A stretch of 64,000 nt of DNA, from assembly GCF_008830185.1 (NCBI RefSeq), contig NZ_WAGX01000004.1, positions 930,001 through 994,000 of the forward strand, written 5' to 3'. Below, one piece after another: positions 44,495-52,732 of the stretch. A program made the position numbers and the translations under genes. The stretch comes from Candidatus Galacturonatibacter soehngenii. GTDB taxonomy: Bacteria > Bacillota > Clostridia > Lachnospirales > Lachnospiraceae. Position 1 is the stretch's first letter. Each line of letters starts with the position of its first letter. The notes under the pieces are model-generated. The model had not been told where the DNA came from. It ran no database searches and saw nothing but the letters and a program-made list of their open reading frames with translations.

Positions 44495-45079
44495 CTAAAA
44501 CATATAAAACATATCATCATCATCAAATGAATCATTTTCATACTCTTTTGTCCAATCAATATTATTTGTTCTTTTTACTTTTACCTGTGGTCTGGCATTA
44601 GCAGCCTTCGCTTTTTTGTTACTTGCTTCTGTCTTTTTTTGCATCGCCTTTTTTTCTTTTTCTAAGCGCTTAACAATATCCAGCTTATCTGGTTGTTGTT
44701 CTTTTATCTTCGTATCTTTTTGCGAAGCCATTCCACCCTTTGAATCATTACCTCTTGATCTAAAATCTTTCCCGTGGTTATTCCCCGACCTAGAACCTTT
44801 AGACTGACCATAATCATCATCATCTTTATTGAATCTGTTGTTATAGTTTGGTCTATCATTTCCATCTCTTTTTTTATAATCTTTTCGTTCCGTGTTATTT
44901 TGGCCTCTGTATTCTCTTTTCTCGCCATTGTTATTTCTGTAATCTTTTTTGTCTGCGCCTGTACCAGATTTAAAGTCCTTATTATAGCCTCTGGATTTGT
45001 ATTCTTGTCTTGGTCCATTATTGGTGTTTGTATAGCTGCCCCGACTGGTACGTTCTTCACTTGTACTACTGCTAACCAC
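44495..45079 (-). CDS. Low-complexity Arg/Asn/Lys-rich protein
   Basis: A 194-residue protein that is mostly disordered. Residues 10-120 consist of Arg, Asn, Lys, Asp, Gly and Tyr in repeated RGY, DYR and KDY patterns. A basic helix follows (LDIVKRLEKEKKAMQKK), and the tail is acidic-aromatic (TKEYENDSFDDDDMFYMF). The composition resembles RNA-associated tails, but I recognise no domain. The start is a GTG at 45079 after GAGAGGAG. Function unknown. Confidence 0.55.
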   Translation of the reverse strand: MVSSSTSEERTSRGSYTNTNNGPRQEYKSRGYNKDFKSGTGADKKDYRNNNGEKREYRGQNNTERKDYKKRDGNDRPNYNNRFNKDDDDYGQSKGSRSGNNHGKDFRSRGNDSKGGMASQKDTKIKEQQPDKLDIVKRLEKEKKAMQKKTEASNKKAKAANARPQVKVKRTNNIDWTKEYENDSFDDDDMFYMF

Positions 45080-45305
45080 GAAAGTTTCTCCTCTCAAATT
45101 TTATAAAATTCTACCACTCTCATTTTATTATAAAACTGAATAATGTCAACACATTTTTTTCAATTTTTTTTCTTTTTTTATATATATTTAATATTGCGAT
45201 TTGTAATAAATTCCAAACATGCATATAAATGGCTAATTTTATTTCTTATTTTCATTATCATCCACATTCTGGTTGCAATTCATAAATAATTCTGATACAT
45301 TAAGA

Positions 45306-45332
45306 ATACCTATAGTTATTTATAGGTATACT
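45306..45332 (+). promoter_or_regulatory. Palindrome overlapping the DUF1292 promoter
   Basis: ATACCTATA and TATAGGTAT form a perfect 9-bp inverted repeat with a 6-base centre. The right arm runs into a TATACT -10-like box (45327-45332), 29 bp before the start. A repressor site is likely; factor unknown. Confidence 0.45.
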
Positions 45333-45360
45333 ATTGATAGAATGAAAAGAGGAATATTAC

Positions 45361-45696
45361 ATGAGTAAACATGATGAAAATTGTGACTGCGGCTGCAACG
45401 AAGAATATGGCTTTGACGTAAACTCAACCGTAACTTTAACACTAGACGATGACACTGTTGTTGAGTGTGCTATTCTTACCATTTTTCCTGTTGATGAACA
45501 AGACTATATTGCACTTCTTCCATTGGATGAAAATGGAGAAAATGAAGAAGGCGAAGTATTCTTATATCGTTACACTGAAGATGAAAACGAAGAGCCTCAA
45601 TTATCAAACATTGAAGATGATGACGAATATGAAAAGGTTGCCGATGCCTTTGATGAATTGCTTGACTCTCAAGAATTTGATGAAATAGAAGAATAA
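45361..45696 (+). CDS. DUF1292 domain protein
   Basis: A 111-residue very acidic protein. The central beta-rich part (VTLTLDDDTVVECAILTIFPVDEQDYIALLP) is the DUF1292 fold (YrzB type) of unknown function, flanked by a short Cys-rich N-terminus (CDCGCNEEYG) and an acidic tail. Usually found near ruvX in Firmicutes, but here it stands alone with its own palindrome-bearing promoter. GAGGAATATT is the ribosome site. Confidence 0.8.
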   Translation: MSKHDENCDCGCNEEYGFDVNSTVTLTLDDDTVVECAILTIFPVDEQDYIALLPLDENGENEEGEVFLYRYTEDENEEPQLSNIEDDDEYEKVADAFDELLDSQEFDEIEE

Positions 45697-45730
45697 TAAT
45701 ATCTAACACATTCTATTTCATTGAATTTAG

Positions 45731-45775
45731 AAAACACATCAACCAGAAATTATTAACTTCTGGTTGATGTGTTTT
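45731..45775. terminator. Bidirectional terminator after the DUF1292 gene
   Basis: AAAACACATCAACCAGAA pairs exactly with TTCTGGTTGATGTGTTTT (18 bp) with a 9-base loop. Shared with the convergent downstream gene. Confidence 0.9.
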
Positions 45776-46066
45776 TTATTTGTAAGGATTCACGCTATCC
45801 CATACTTCTTTTTTCGTTTCGTATTGCTCATTTAACCAGTCGACTGCCATGTCCTTTCCTTCGTTGCTAAATTCAAACACAACAGATTGTTTTTGTTCTT
45901 CGTTTGTTACTTCAAAGCAATATGGTTCTGGCCAAATTGTAACTTTTAAGAGAGATTTCTCATCTTGTACTTCTTTGCATAACCGATATCTCATCCCTTT
46001 TAAGCTTCCCGTAAACGTTTCTTTTTTTAAAAAATTTAGAGAAATAAATTTTTCTTTTTCTAGCAT
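45776..46066 (-). CDS. Uncharacterised 96-residue protein
   Basis: A small soluble protein with Lys/Glu-rich ends. The central part MRYRLCKEVQDEKSLLKVTIWPEPYCFEVT suggests beta strands, and a helix follows. It starts at the ATG at 46066, seven bases after AAGGAG. It is 16 bp downstream of the helicase gene and likely in its operon. I do not recognise a family with certainty. Confidence 0.65.
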   Translation of the reverse strand: MLEKEKFISLNFLKKETFTGSLKGMRYRLCKEVQDEKSLLKVTIWPEPYCFEVTNEEQKQSVVFEFSNEGKDMAVDWLNEQYETKKEVWDSVNPYK

Positions 46067-46082
46067 ATTCATTCTCCTTATC

Positions 46083-48086
46083 TTACGAGCGTTTGATTTC
46101 TATATATTGATTGCTAATACAAAAGCTGCTATCTAGTACTAATACCTTTTCAGATTTTTTAAAGTAAATAATCAATTTTTCTTTATCAACTGCTTTAATA
46201 ATACCTTCTCCATACTTTTTATGAATAATTTCTGCGTTCGGTATCAATTCCTGCTTGCTAATCATTAATTCACCAACAAATCTAGATACCTCTAACTTCT
46301 TACCCAAACGCTCCTCTAGTGAGTAAACATACAGTTCTTCCTTGGCTCTTGTAAGCGCAACGTAAAACATGCGTCTTTCTTCTTCTAAGTCGGCTTCTTG
46401 GATTGCTTTACGAAAAGGTGTAATCCCTTCGTTCGCATCAATTACAAAAACAACTTTATACTCCAGTCCTTTCGAACTATGCATGGTTGCTAATGAAACT
46501 GCATCCTCTTGGTGGTTTCTATTTTTCACTTGTGATTTTAGCTCGTTTGTATACTCCTCCATGTGAAGGAACCATTCTCCATAAGTCTTGTATGGCTTTG
46601 CACTTTCTTGTACTTCATTTAAGGTGTCTATTAATTCATCTGGCTTAATTCTTCTAAATTCTGCATATTCCTTTAGGTAATTTTCATAACCAATTCCTTG
46701 ACGTATGTAGTTAATTGCTGCATAGGGAGGCATATTTGTTAGCATCTTTAAATCATATTCTAACTTGTTGATTCGTTCTATCATCCAATCTTTGTCTTTA
46801 TAAAACTCTCTTATATTTTCAAAAGATATTTGCATATTATCAATGCATTCCCTGCTAATATATCGTTTTGGACGATTAATAATTTGCAAAAACTCTTTTC
46901 GTTCTCTAGAACCAGTTGCCAAATTAATATAGGATATTAAGTTCTTTGTTATCCAATGTTCGTAGATATTTGGTAATACATCTTTCATTTTGAATGGAAT
47001 ATTATATTCCATAAGCTTTTCGACTAAGGTACGTGGCTGTGTATTGGTACGATAAAGTATGGCGATATCAGAAAAGCTTTTGCCTGACTTTTTATAAGCT
47101 AATATCTTATCTATAATTTCCATATTTTCTAGGTTTTGATCTTTAAATTTCTTGATTACAATCGGAACACCTTGACCATGTATGGTGTTTATCTTTTTAT
47201 CGAATCGACTTTTATTATTCTTTATGACTCTTACTGCTCCTTCGACAATTGACTGTGTAGACCGATAATTCATATCAAGTAAAACCTTGTTTACCTTCTT
47301 AAAATCATGCTCAAAATTTAACATAATTTCTGGTTTTGCTCCTCGAAACCGATAAATAGACTGATCATCGTCTCCAACAATAAAAAGATTGTTGTTTGGT
47401 TTTGCGAGCATTTTTACAATGTCATATTGGATTTTATTAATATCTTGAAACTCATCAATTAAAATATATTGATATTTATTTTGCCATGCCTTTAAAATAT
47501 CTTCTCTTGCCAAAAATAACTCATAACAATAAACAAGCATATCGTCAAAATCGATTAAACGAGATCTTTTAAGCTTATTATCATACTCTTTAAATATCTT
47601 TCGAAACACATCCTCTGGACAATTGGTCGAATAATAATTTTCTAGTGATATTCTATCATTTTTAATTAAACTAATTTCACCTGTGATGTCTGAAATAAAT
47701 TCCATTTCATCATCGATTTCTAGTTCGAATTTATGTATGATATCTCTTAGGAATTCAACTCTTTGCTCATCTCTTAGAATGTTCTCTGCACGAAATCCAT
47801 AAGCATGTTTTAAAATGGTAAAAAATATAGCGTGAAATGTACCAAAAGAAACTGGTACACTTTTACCCATTAAGCGTTGAAAACGCTCCTTCATTTCCAA
47901 AGCTGCAGCCTTTGTAAAAGTAATGACCAAAATATTGGCTGGATTTATCGCACATTGCTCAATCAAATATTTTGTTCGTTGTGTAATGACCATCGTCTTT
48001 CCACTTCCTGGTGGAGCAATTACAATACATGGTCCTTTTACGTGGGTAACAGCTTGTAATTGTCCTTTATTTAGACTAGACTTCAT
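46083..48086 (-). CDS. UvrD/Rep-type ATP-dependent DNA helicase
   Basis: A 667-residue superfamily 1 helicase. Walker A is APPGSGKT, motif Ia ITFTKAAALEMK, motif II IDEFQDIN, motif III VGDDDQSIYRFRGA, and motif VI YVALTRAKEELYVYS. The C-terminal ~60 residues are a short beta-rich tail (HKKYGEGIIKAV), as in PcrA-like proteins. It unwinds 3'-tailed DNA in repair or replication restart. TTGGAGG precedes the ATG. It is shorter than typical PcrA (~730), so a paralogue is likely. Confidence 0.9.
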   Translation of the reverse strand: MKSSLNKGQLQAVTHVKGPCIVIAPPGSGKTMVITQRTKYLIEQCAINPANILVITFTKAAALEMKERFQRLMGKSVPVSFGTFHAIFFTILKHAYGFRAENILRDEQRVEFLRDIIHKFELEIDDEMEFISDITGEISLIKNDRISLENYYSTNCPEDVFRKIFKEYDNKLKRSRLIDFDDMLVYCYELFLAREDILKAWQNKYQYILIDEFQDINKIQYDIVKMLAKPNNNLFIVGDDDQSIYRFRGAKPEIMLNFEHDFKKVNKVLLDMNYRSTQSIVEGAVRVIKNNKSRFDKKINTIHGQGVPIVIKKFKDQNLENMEIIDKILAYKKSGKSFSDIAILYRTNTQPRTLVEKLMEYNIPFKMKDVLPNIYEHWITKNLISYINLATGSRERKEFLQIINRPKRYISRECIDNMQISFENIREFYKDKDWMIERINKLEYDLKMLTNMPPYAAINYIRQGIGYENYLKEYAEFRRIKPDELIDTLNEVQESAKPYKTYGEWFLHMEEYTNELKSQVKNRNHQEDAVSLATMHSSKGLEYKVVFVIDANEGITPFRKAIQEADLEEERRMFYVALTRAKEELYVYSLEERLGKKLEVSRFVGELMISKQELIPNAEIIHKKYGEGIIKAVDKEKLIIYFKKSEKVLVLDSSFCISNQYIEIKRS

Positions 48087-48195
48087 GTTGCCTCCAATTC
48101 TTACTCTCTCCCTGGTAAGTAAATCGTTTCACTTACCATCCCTATTATTCTACATGAAATCACACAAAAATCAAAGTGATTTTAAAAGGAATGTA

Positions 48196-48224
48196 TGTAC
48201 AAATAAGTACTTGTAAGCTATACT
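48196..48224 (+). promoter_or_regulatory. niaR promoter with near-palindrome in the spacer
   Basis: A -35-like TGTACA (48196-48201) and -10 TATACT (48219-48224) stand 17 bases apart. ACAAATAAGTACTTGT (48199-48214), a near-palindrome, sits in the spacer. This fits autorepression by NiaR, but the site is not proven. Confidence 0.4.
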
Positions 48225-48255
48225 TTAGATAATGAACATACGAAAGGAATATTTT

Positions 48256-48765
48256 ATGGACGTAGAAAAGCGCAGAGAACAAATTCTAACTACATTGCAA
48301 CAATTGAAAACTCCTGTTTCAGGGGATGCTCTCTCTAAGCAGTTAGGGGTAAGCAGACAAATCATCGTACAAGATATTGCTGTCCTTAAGGCTCGCAATT
48401 ATAATATATTATCCACTAACAGAGGATACTTACTATTTCCTGATTCCCCAATGAACGTTTCGAGAGTTTTTACTGTATCTCATGATACCAGTCAAATCAA
48501 AGAAGAATTATATTGTATCGTTGATTGTGGCGGATTTATTCGTAATGTAATGGTGAAGCATGAGGTATATGGTAATATTACTGCGGATTTAAATATTGCC
48601 TCTAGACGAGATGTTGATAAATTTGTCAACAAGGTTGAAACCTCGAAAGCAGTACCTCTTAAGACTCTTGGAGGTGATATACATTCTCATACCGTCGAGG
48701 CGGACAATGAATCGATTTTAGATGAAATCGAAAAACAATTGGATGCTCTTGGATTTCTAATTTAA
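48256..48765 (+). CDS. niaR: Transcription repressor NiaR (NAD biosynthesis)
   Basis: A 169-residue regulator. Residues 1-60 are an HTH_11 winged helix (SGDALSKQLGVSRQIIVQDIAVLKARNY). The rest is a 3H domain with histidines in VKHEVYG and GGDIHSHTVEA, which binds nicotinate and metal. It represses NAD salvage and transport genes. The ATG at 48256 follows GAAAGGAA; an in-frame upstream ATG at 48232 lacks a site. No nad genes are adjacent. Confidence 0.88.
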   Translation: MDVEKRREQILTTLQQLKTPVSGDALSKQLGVSRQIIVQDIAVLKARNYNILSTNRGYLLFPDSPMNVSRVFTVSHDTSQIKEELYCIVDCGGFIRNVMVKHEVYGNITADLNIASRRDVDKFVNKVETSKAVPLKTLGGDIHSHTVEADNESILDEIEKQLDALGFLI

Positions 48766-48770
48766 AAGTA

Positions 48771-48818
48771 TACAACAACTCCCCTACCCTTTATAAAAGA
48801 ATAGAGGAGTTGTTGGTT
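48771..48818. terminator. Terminator between niaR and the ABC cassette
   Basis: CAACAACTCCCCTA and TAGAGGAGTTGTTG form a 14-bp stem with one mismatch around a 15-base loop. Convergent genes share it. Confidence 0.75.
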
Positions 48819-48828
48819 CTCATAGCAG

Positions 48829-49467
48829 TTATGTGTTAAATTCTTTTTTTAAAAATATATTTGAAGAAATCAGATAAGAAAGTAGCACAATTAAAAGCGA
48901 AATAAAACATAAATATTTTGCATCTATTAAAAATATGTTAAAAAACATTTCATTCAAGTTCGTACTTTTTTTAGAAAATAATGCAATCAAAACTCCAACT
49001 AGCATAACACTAAGCATCATTACGTTAGATGCCTTAATATAATCAAAACGAATAAAAAAAGGAATCATGATTGACAAGACTATTAAGCCACCTGCAACAC
49101 CATATAGAATACCTTTTCCTGACCATGTATCAATTCCAGATAAATACATGCCTGCCAGCAAAAGAAGATTCGTTGCATAATACAAGGTGTTTATCAGCAA
49201 TATGCTTAAGTATTTGGCAGTTATAATATTTTGTCTTATATATGGTAGTGTTATAATTGTAGCTCCTGCCTTATACTTTCCTTCTGCCTCAAAGGATATG
49301 ATGGTATTAAAGTAAGAAAACAGCAATCCTATTGCACACACAAGCGCATTTTCAATAACCGTATGGTCAATCAGCAGTTTAAACAACAACGTAATAAATG
49401 TACATAAAAAACCATATGCTAGCATTTTATTTTTTACCAGCATAAAATCTTTTCGAATCAGGTTCAT
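48829..49467 (-). CDS. ABC-2 type membrane protein, second permease
   Basis: A 212-residue protein with six membrane helices and the start MNLIRKDFMLVKNKMLAYGF typical of ABC-2 permeases. Its partner gene upstream encodes a similar-sized permease (residues start MYLSLIRKDY), and the two probably form a heterodimer with the ATPase. Last gene of the second GntR-ABC cassette. Substrate unknown. Confidence 0.75.
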   Translation of the reverse strand: MNLIRKDFMLVKNKMLAYGFLCTFITLLFKLLIDHTVIENALVCAIGLLFSYFNTIISFEAEGKYKAGATIITLPYIRQNIITAKYLSILLINTLYYATNLLLLAGMYLSGIDTWSGKGILYGVAGGLIVLSIMIPFFIRFDYIKASNVMMLSVMLVGVLIALFSKKSTNLNEMFFNIFLIDAKYLCFISLLIVLLSYLISSNIFLKKEFNT

Positions 49468-49478
49468 ACTATCTCCTC

Positions 49479-50120
49479 CTAAAATTCCATACTTTCAAAG
49501 AAATACATAGATACACTTCTTGATATAGTTATACTTAAGAAAATCACTGCCACACAAATGATTGCATAATATTCTTTTAACCAAGTCATAGAATCGATGA
49601 GAAATCTTATGTTTGTATTATCCCAAATCAGGACCCCTAAAATGGTGACTCCTAAGATAGAAAACAAAGAAATACCACGTACTACGCTGTCTTCAAACTT
49701 AAGATAAAGTGGCAAGGTAACACTCGCAAACAACGAATATGCACAGAGTGTTAAAAAGAAAACTTCAATGCTTAAAGGCTTAAATAAAAACACATGAAAA
49801 AACTTTGTAATTTCAACGATTACAATATAAAAAAGGCTAACAAAAGCAAATCCTAACATGACACTCATATATCTTGCATTCACAATTGTCTTTTTCTGAA
49901 AAGGCATGGATAACAAAAGCGACATGGAGTGATTCATTTTATCTTTTGCACTTACTGTCATTAATATTTGCCATCCAAACGATACGGCCATAATTGCATA
50001 TCCCATGATTCCAAGATTTGTTGAAACAATAATTAAAATAAATAACATCTGTGCTATTAACAATCCTATATTGTTTCGAAGCACAATACTATAATCTTTT
50101 CTAATTAATGATAAATACAT
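49479..50120 (-). CDS. ABC-2 type membrane protein, first permease
   Basis: A 213-residue, six-helix membrane protein. The start MYLSLIRKDYSIVLRNNIG resembles the following permease, suggesting a tandem duplication. AGAGGTAGG precedes the ATG at 50120; the frame reaches 50147 without a better start. It lies 7 bp after the ATPase stop. Confidence 0.75.
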   Translation of the reverse strand: MYLSLIRKDYSIVLRNNIGLLIAQMLFILIIVSTNLGIMGYAIMAVSFGWQILMTVSAKDKMNHSMSLLLSMPFQKKTIVNARYMSVMLGFAFVSLFYIVIVEITKFFHVFLFKPLSIEVFFLTLCAYSLFASVTLPLYLKFEDSVVRGISLFSILGVTILGVLIWDNTNIRFLIDSMTWLKEYYAIICVAVIFLSITISRSVSMYFFESMEF

Positions 50121-50127
50121 AACATCC

Positions 50128-50985
50128 CTACCTCTCCATATATGCAATCATGACATCTTCAATTGTTGGTTTTTCAAATAAGGCGTTCTCCATTTCTCTT
50201 TTTAACTTTTCTTTTTGGCCCGTAAGCCCTTCAAAGGAAAAGCCTCGTTCAGAAAGCGAGATAAACTGTGTTCGATTGCTACTGTTTAGCATTTGCTTTT
50301 CTCCCTTTACCAAAGCATGTTCTTCCAATAATACATCTTTTTCTTTATTTAGAATGACTTCTCCTTGATTAAGCATTATAATTCGATCTGCAATCTTATC
50401 CAAATCTGTTGTAATATGAGTTGAAAAAAATACCGTTTTTCCGTCTTCTTCCATGAAGGTACGAATCATATCTATAAATTCATTTCGAACCTTTGGATCT
50501 AATCCAGAGGTTGGTTCATCCATAATTAGTAAATCAGCATGATGTGACAAAGCCAATGCGAGAGAAAATTTCATTTTCATTCCCTTTGATAACTGCTTTA
50601 TTCTTTGTTTTTCATCGAGCTGAAACAGGGTAATATATTTTTTATAATTATCCTCATCCCAATTGCTATAAGCTCCCGCAAATATTTTTTTCATATCTGA
50701 TAATTTCAAATCTTCATAAAGATATCCTTGGTCAAAAACAATACCGATTCTATTTTTTATCTCTTTTTCATTTTCATTTAAGTCTTTGCCAAATAATTTA
50801 ATCTCGCCTGCATCTTTCTTTATCAGATTAAGCATTAATTTAATGGTAGTGGTCTTGCCTGCACCATTCATCCCAATAAATCCTGCCACAATTCCCTTTT
50901 CTATTTTAAAGTCAATCCCCTTTAATATTTGACTTCCTTTTGTATAACTTTTTTCTAAACCGTTGATTTCGATTACATAATCCAT
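50128..50985 (-). CDS. ABC transporter ATP-binding protein
   Basis: A 285-residue ATPase with Walker A GMNGAGKT, signature LSKGMKMK and Walker B LLIMDEPTSGLDP. The signature with KGM instead of GGQ matches that of the 8.5-kb cassette. A C-terminal helical extension of ~70 residues follows. The gene starts at the base after the regulator's stop codon. It should drive the two permeases downstream. Confidence 0.9.
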   Translation of the reverse strand: MDYVIEINGLEKSYTKGSQILKGIDFKIEKGIVAGFIGMNGAGKTTTIKLMLNLIKKDAGEIKLFGKDLNENEKEIKNRIGIVFDQGYLYEDLKLSDMKKIFAGAYSNWDEDNYKKYITLFQLDEKQRIKQLSKGMKMKFSLALALSHHADLLIMDEPTSGLDPKVRNEFIDMIRTFMEEDGKTVFFSTHITTDLDKIADRIIMLNQGEVILNKEKDVLLEEHALVKGEKQMLNSSNRTQFISLSERGFSFEGLTGQKEKLKREMENALFEKPTIEDVMIAYMER

Positions 50986-51369
50986 TTAACTACCTCCATT
51001 TTCATCATACAAAATATTCATCATTGTCTGCATATCATCTTTTGTTACTCCAATCGCCTTTCCAATCTGGTACGCTTCTAATAACTTCTCTTCAACTTGC
51101 CTAAGCCTCGCTTCCTTGAGTAATTCGAGATTGTTCGATATTGCAAATGTCCCTTTTCCATGTACGGTCTTTATAAATCCTTCTTCCTCAAGTTCATCAT
51201 ACGCTCTTCTGGTTGTAAGAACGCTTACTCTTGTTTCGTTAGCAAGATTTCGAATCGAAGGCAATAATTCACCATCTTGAATTTCACCTGTTAAAATTGC
51301 TTCTTTAATCTGATTTTTTAATTGTTGATAAATAGGCGTTTCACTCACATTTGATATTATTATATTCAA
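50986..51369 (-). CDS. GntR family regulator, YtrA type
   Basis: A 127-residue regulator with a winged helix (PIYQQLKNQIKEAILTGEI, LLPSIRNLANETRVSVLTTRRAYDELEEEGFI, GKGTF) and a short helical tail. The start is a TTG at 51369 with GGAGG five bases before. It is the head of the second GntR-ATPase-permease operon and similar in design to the 9.4-kb regulator. Confidence 0.87.
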   Translation of the reverse strand: MNIIISNVSETPIYQQLKNQIKEAILTGEIQDGELLPSIRNLANETRVSVLTTRRAYDELEEEGFIKTVHGKGTFAISNNLELLKEARLRQVEEKLLEAYQIGKAIGVTKDDMQTMMNILYDENGGS

Positions 51370-51392
51370 GATAACCTCCAACTGTGCTTTTA

Positions 51393-51423
51393 TGTGTATT
51401 ACTGTATATGTCTTTAATACACA
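51393..51423 (-). promoter_or_regulatory. Operator of the second GntR-ABC cassette
   Basis: TGTGTATTA and TAATACACA are perfect 9-base inverted repeats with a 13-base centre that contains ACTGTATA. Located just before the regulator. Its GTGTATTAA...ACAGT pattern matches that of the first cassette. Confidence 0.65.
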
Positions 51424-51495
51424 GTATAATTTCTTTTTAAGCTTTTGTCAATGATAAATGAGAGAAAACAAATATCTATTTTAGATATTTATGTA

Positions 51496-51543
51496 CAAAA
51501 AAAGCAGTATCCATTTGATCCTGTCAAGGTTGTAGACTGCTTA
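51496..51543 (-). terminator. Terminator downstream of the yitT unit
   Basis: AAGCAGT pairs with ACTGCTT around a long loop and is followed by TTTTTTT on the minus strand. Confidence 0.5.
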
Positions 51544-51549
51544 TTTTGG

Positions 51550-51624
51550 TTAATTATTCAAATTGTTCTTTCGAATTTTTAAAAAGTCATAATAAATACG
51601 TACCGTCTCTACTATATATATCAT
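51550..51624 (-). CDS. Possible 24-residue peptide after yitT
   Basis: ATG at 51624 follows AAGGAG with five-base spacing. The reading frame MIYIVETVRIYYDFLKIRKN plus NLNN ends 51550, before a terminator. It is in the same orientation as the YitT-like gene and 36 bp downstream. Peptides this short occur by chance; the ribosome site and terminator raise the likelihood slightly. Confidence 0.3.
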   Translation of the reverse strand: MIYIVETVRIYYDFLKIRKNNLNN

Positions 51625-51660
51625 AATGACTCCTTGTTTCAATACATCATAACAGATTAT

Positions 51661-52536
51661 TTAATCATTTGGTTTTATATAAAAATTACCTTCAAGTTGT
51701 TCTGTTTTGATAATATTAATAAATACCTTATCATCAACCTCCCTAATATTAGATACCACTTTTTTTACTTCTTCTCTTCCAACTACAGAATAGATTAATG
51801 TTCTTTCTTTTTTTTCATAGGTTCCAAAACCATGAAATGTGGTAGAAGCGTGTCTGGTTGTTTCACTTATTGCCTTTGCCACTTCTTCTGGGTATTGCGT
51901 GATGATAAACAAAGTATTTTTCTTATATCTTTTATAGCATAAATGAAGCATCTGCGTAGAAGTAAATTGAAAAATAATGGAATATAACGCTTTATTCCAC
52001 CCAAATAGATATCCTGCAACAAGTAAAATAACAGCATTTCCTATCAAAATATAGTTCCATGCATCAATACCATATCGTTTGGATAAAAATATAGCAATAA
52101 AGTCAGTTCCTCCACTTGTAGCATCTGCAAAAAGGCACATACTTATGGCAGTGCCAGATACCATTCCACCAAAAATACTAATCAACAGAATATCATACGT
52201 AATGGGATACGAAGGAATGATATCTGTAAATATACTGGTTAAAATTATCATAATACAAGAGAATATCGTAAATTTTTTACCAATACACTTATAACTTACA
52301 AAAACTGGTATGGAGTTTAATAATATATTAACAAAAGCAAACGATACTTTAAATCCCAAGAATTCTTTCGTGATTTCTTGTATCAAAATTGTAAGCCCTG
52401 TAAAGCCTCCTGGCAGTAATCCCCCCGCATCTACAAAACTATTTAAGTTTATAGACATTATAACTGAAGCAACAATGATCAATAGAATTCGAAAGATATC
52501 TTTTCTTAGTACTTTACGTTTTTCTTGTATATTCAT
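51661..52536 (-). CDS. YitT family membrane protein
   Basis: A 291-residue protein: five to six membrane helices (GGLLPGGFTGLTILIQ, FADATSGGTDFIAIFLSKRYG) and a cytoplasmic C-terminal DUF2179 domain (FIITQYPEEVAKAISETTRHASTTFHGFGTYEKKERTLIYSVV). Function unknown for the family; it is widespread in Firmicutes. GAGG precedes the ATG. It follows no visible operon partner. Confidence 0.85.
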   Translation of the reverse strand: MNIQEKRKVLRKDIFRILLIIVASVIMSINLNSFVDAGGLLPGGFTGLTILIQEITKEFLGFKVSFAFVNILLNSIPVFVSYKCIGKKFTIFSCIMIILTSIFTDIIPSYPITYDILLISIFGGMVSGTAISMCLFADATSGGTDFIAIFLSKRYGIDAWNYILIGNAVILLVAGYLFGWNKALYSIIFQFTSTQMLHLCYKRYKKNTLFIITQYPEEVAKAISETTRHASTTFHGFGTYEKKERTLIYSVVGREEVKKVVSNIREVDDKVFINIIKTEQLEGNFYIKPND

Positions 52537-52698
52537 TCAAATAACCTCATTATACGTATTTGTGACAAAAGACACATGTTACATTTTTTTACTATTTATC
52601 TCCTAGAACTACCCTTATTATACTCCATCAAGAGTGCAGAGAAAAGAATCAGTTGGTAATATTTGCTATCTTTATCTGCATCTTTCCTATTATATAAT

Positions 52699-52724
52699 AA
52701 AGTGTCTGCTTCGCAGACACTTTA
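52699..52724 (-). terminator. Terminator after gltX
   Basis: AAAGTGTCTGC and GCAGACACTTT form a perfect 11-bp stem with a 3-base loop, followed by T/A-rich sequence. Confidence 0.8.
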
Positions 52725-52732
52725 AAAAGGGT

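Noticed and set aside
44704-45060. Alternative 118-codon minus frame in the Arg/Asn-rich gene
   Set aside because: Repeated low-complexity codons keep several frames open; only the 44495-45079 frame has a good ribosome site and terminator.
45449-45709. Second-frame and antisense ORFs over the DUF1292 gene
   Set aside because: Frame shadows of acidic GAA/GAT codons; the DUF1292 frame has the matching domain and ribosome site.
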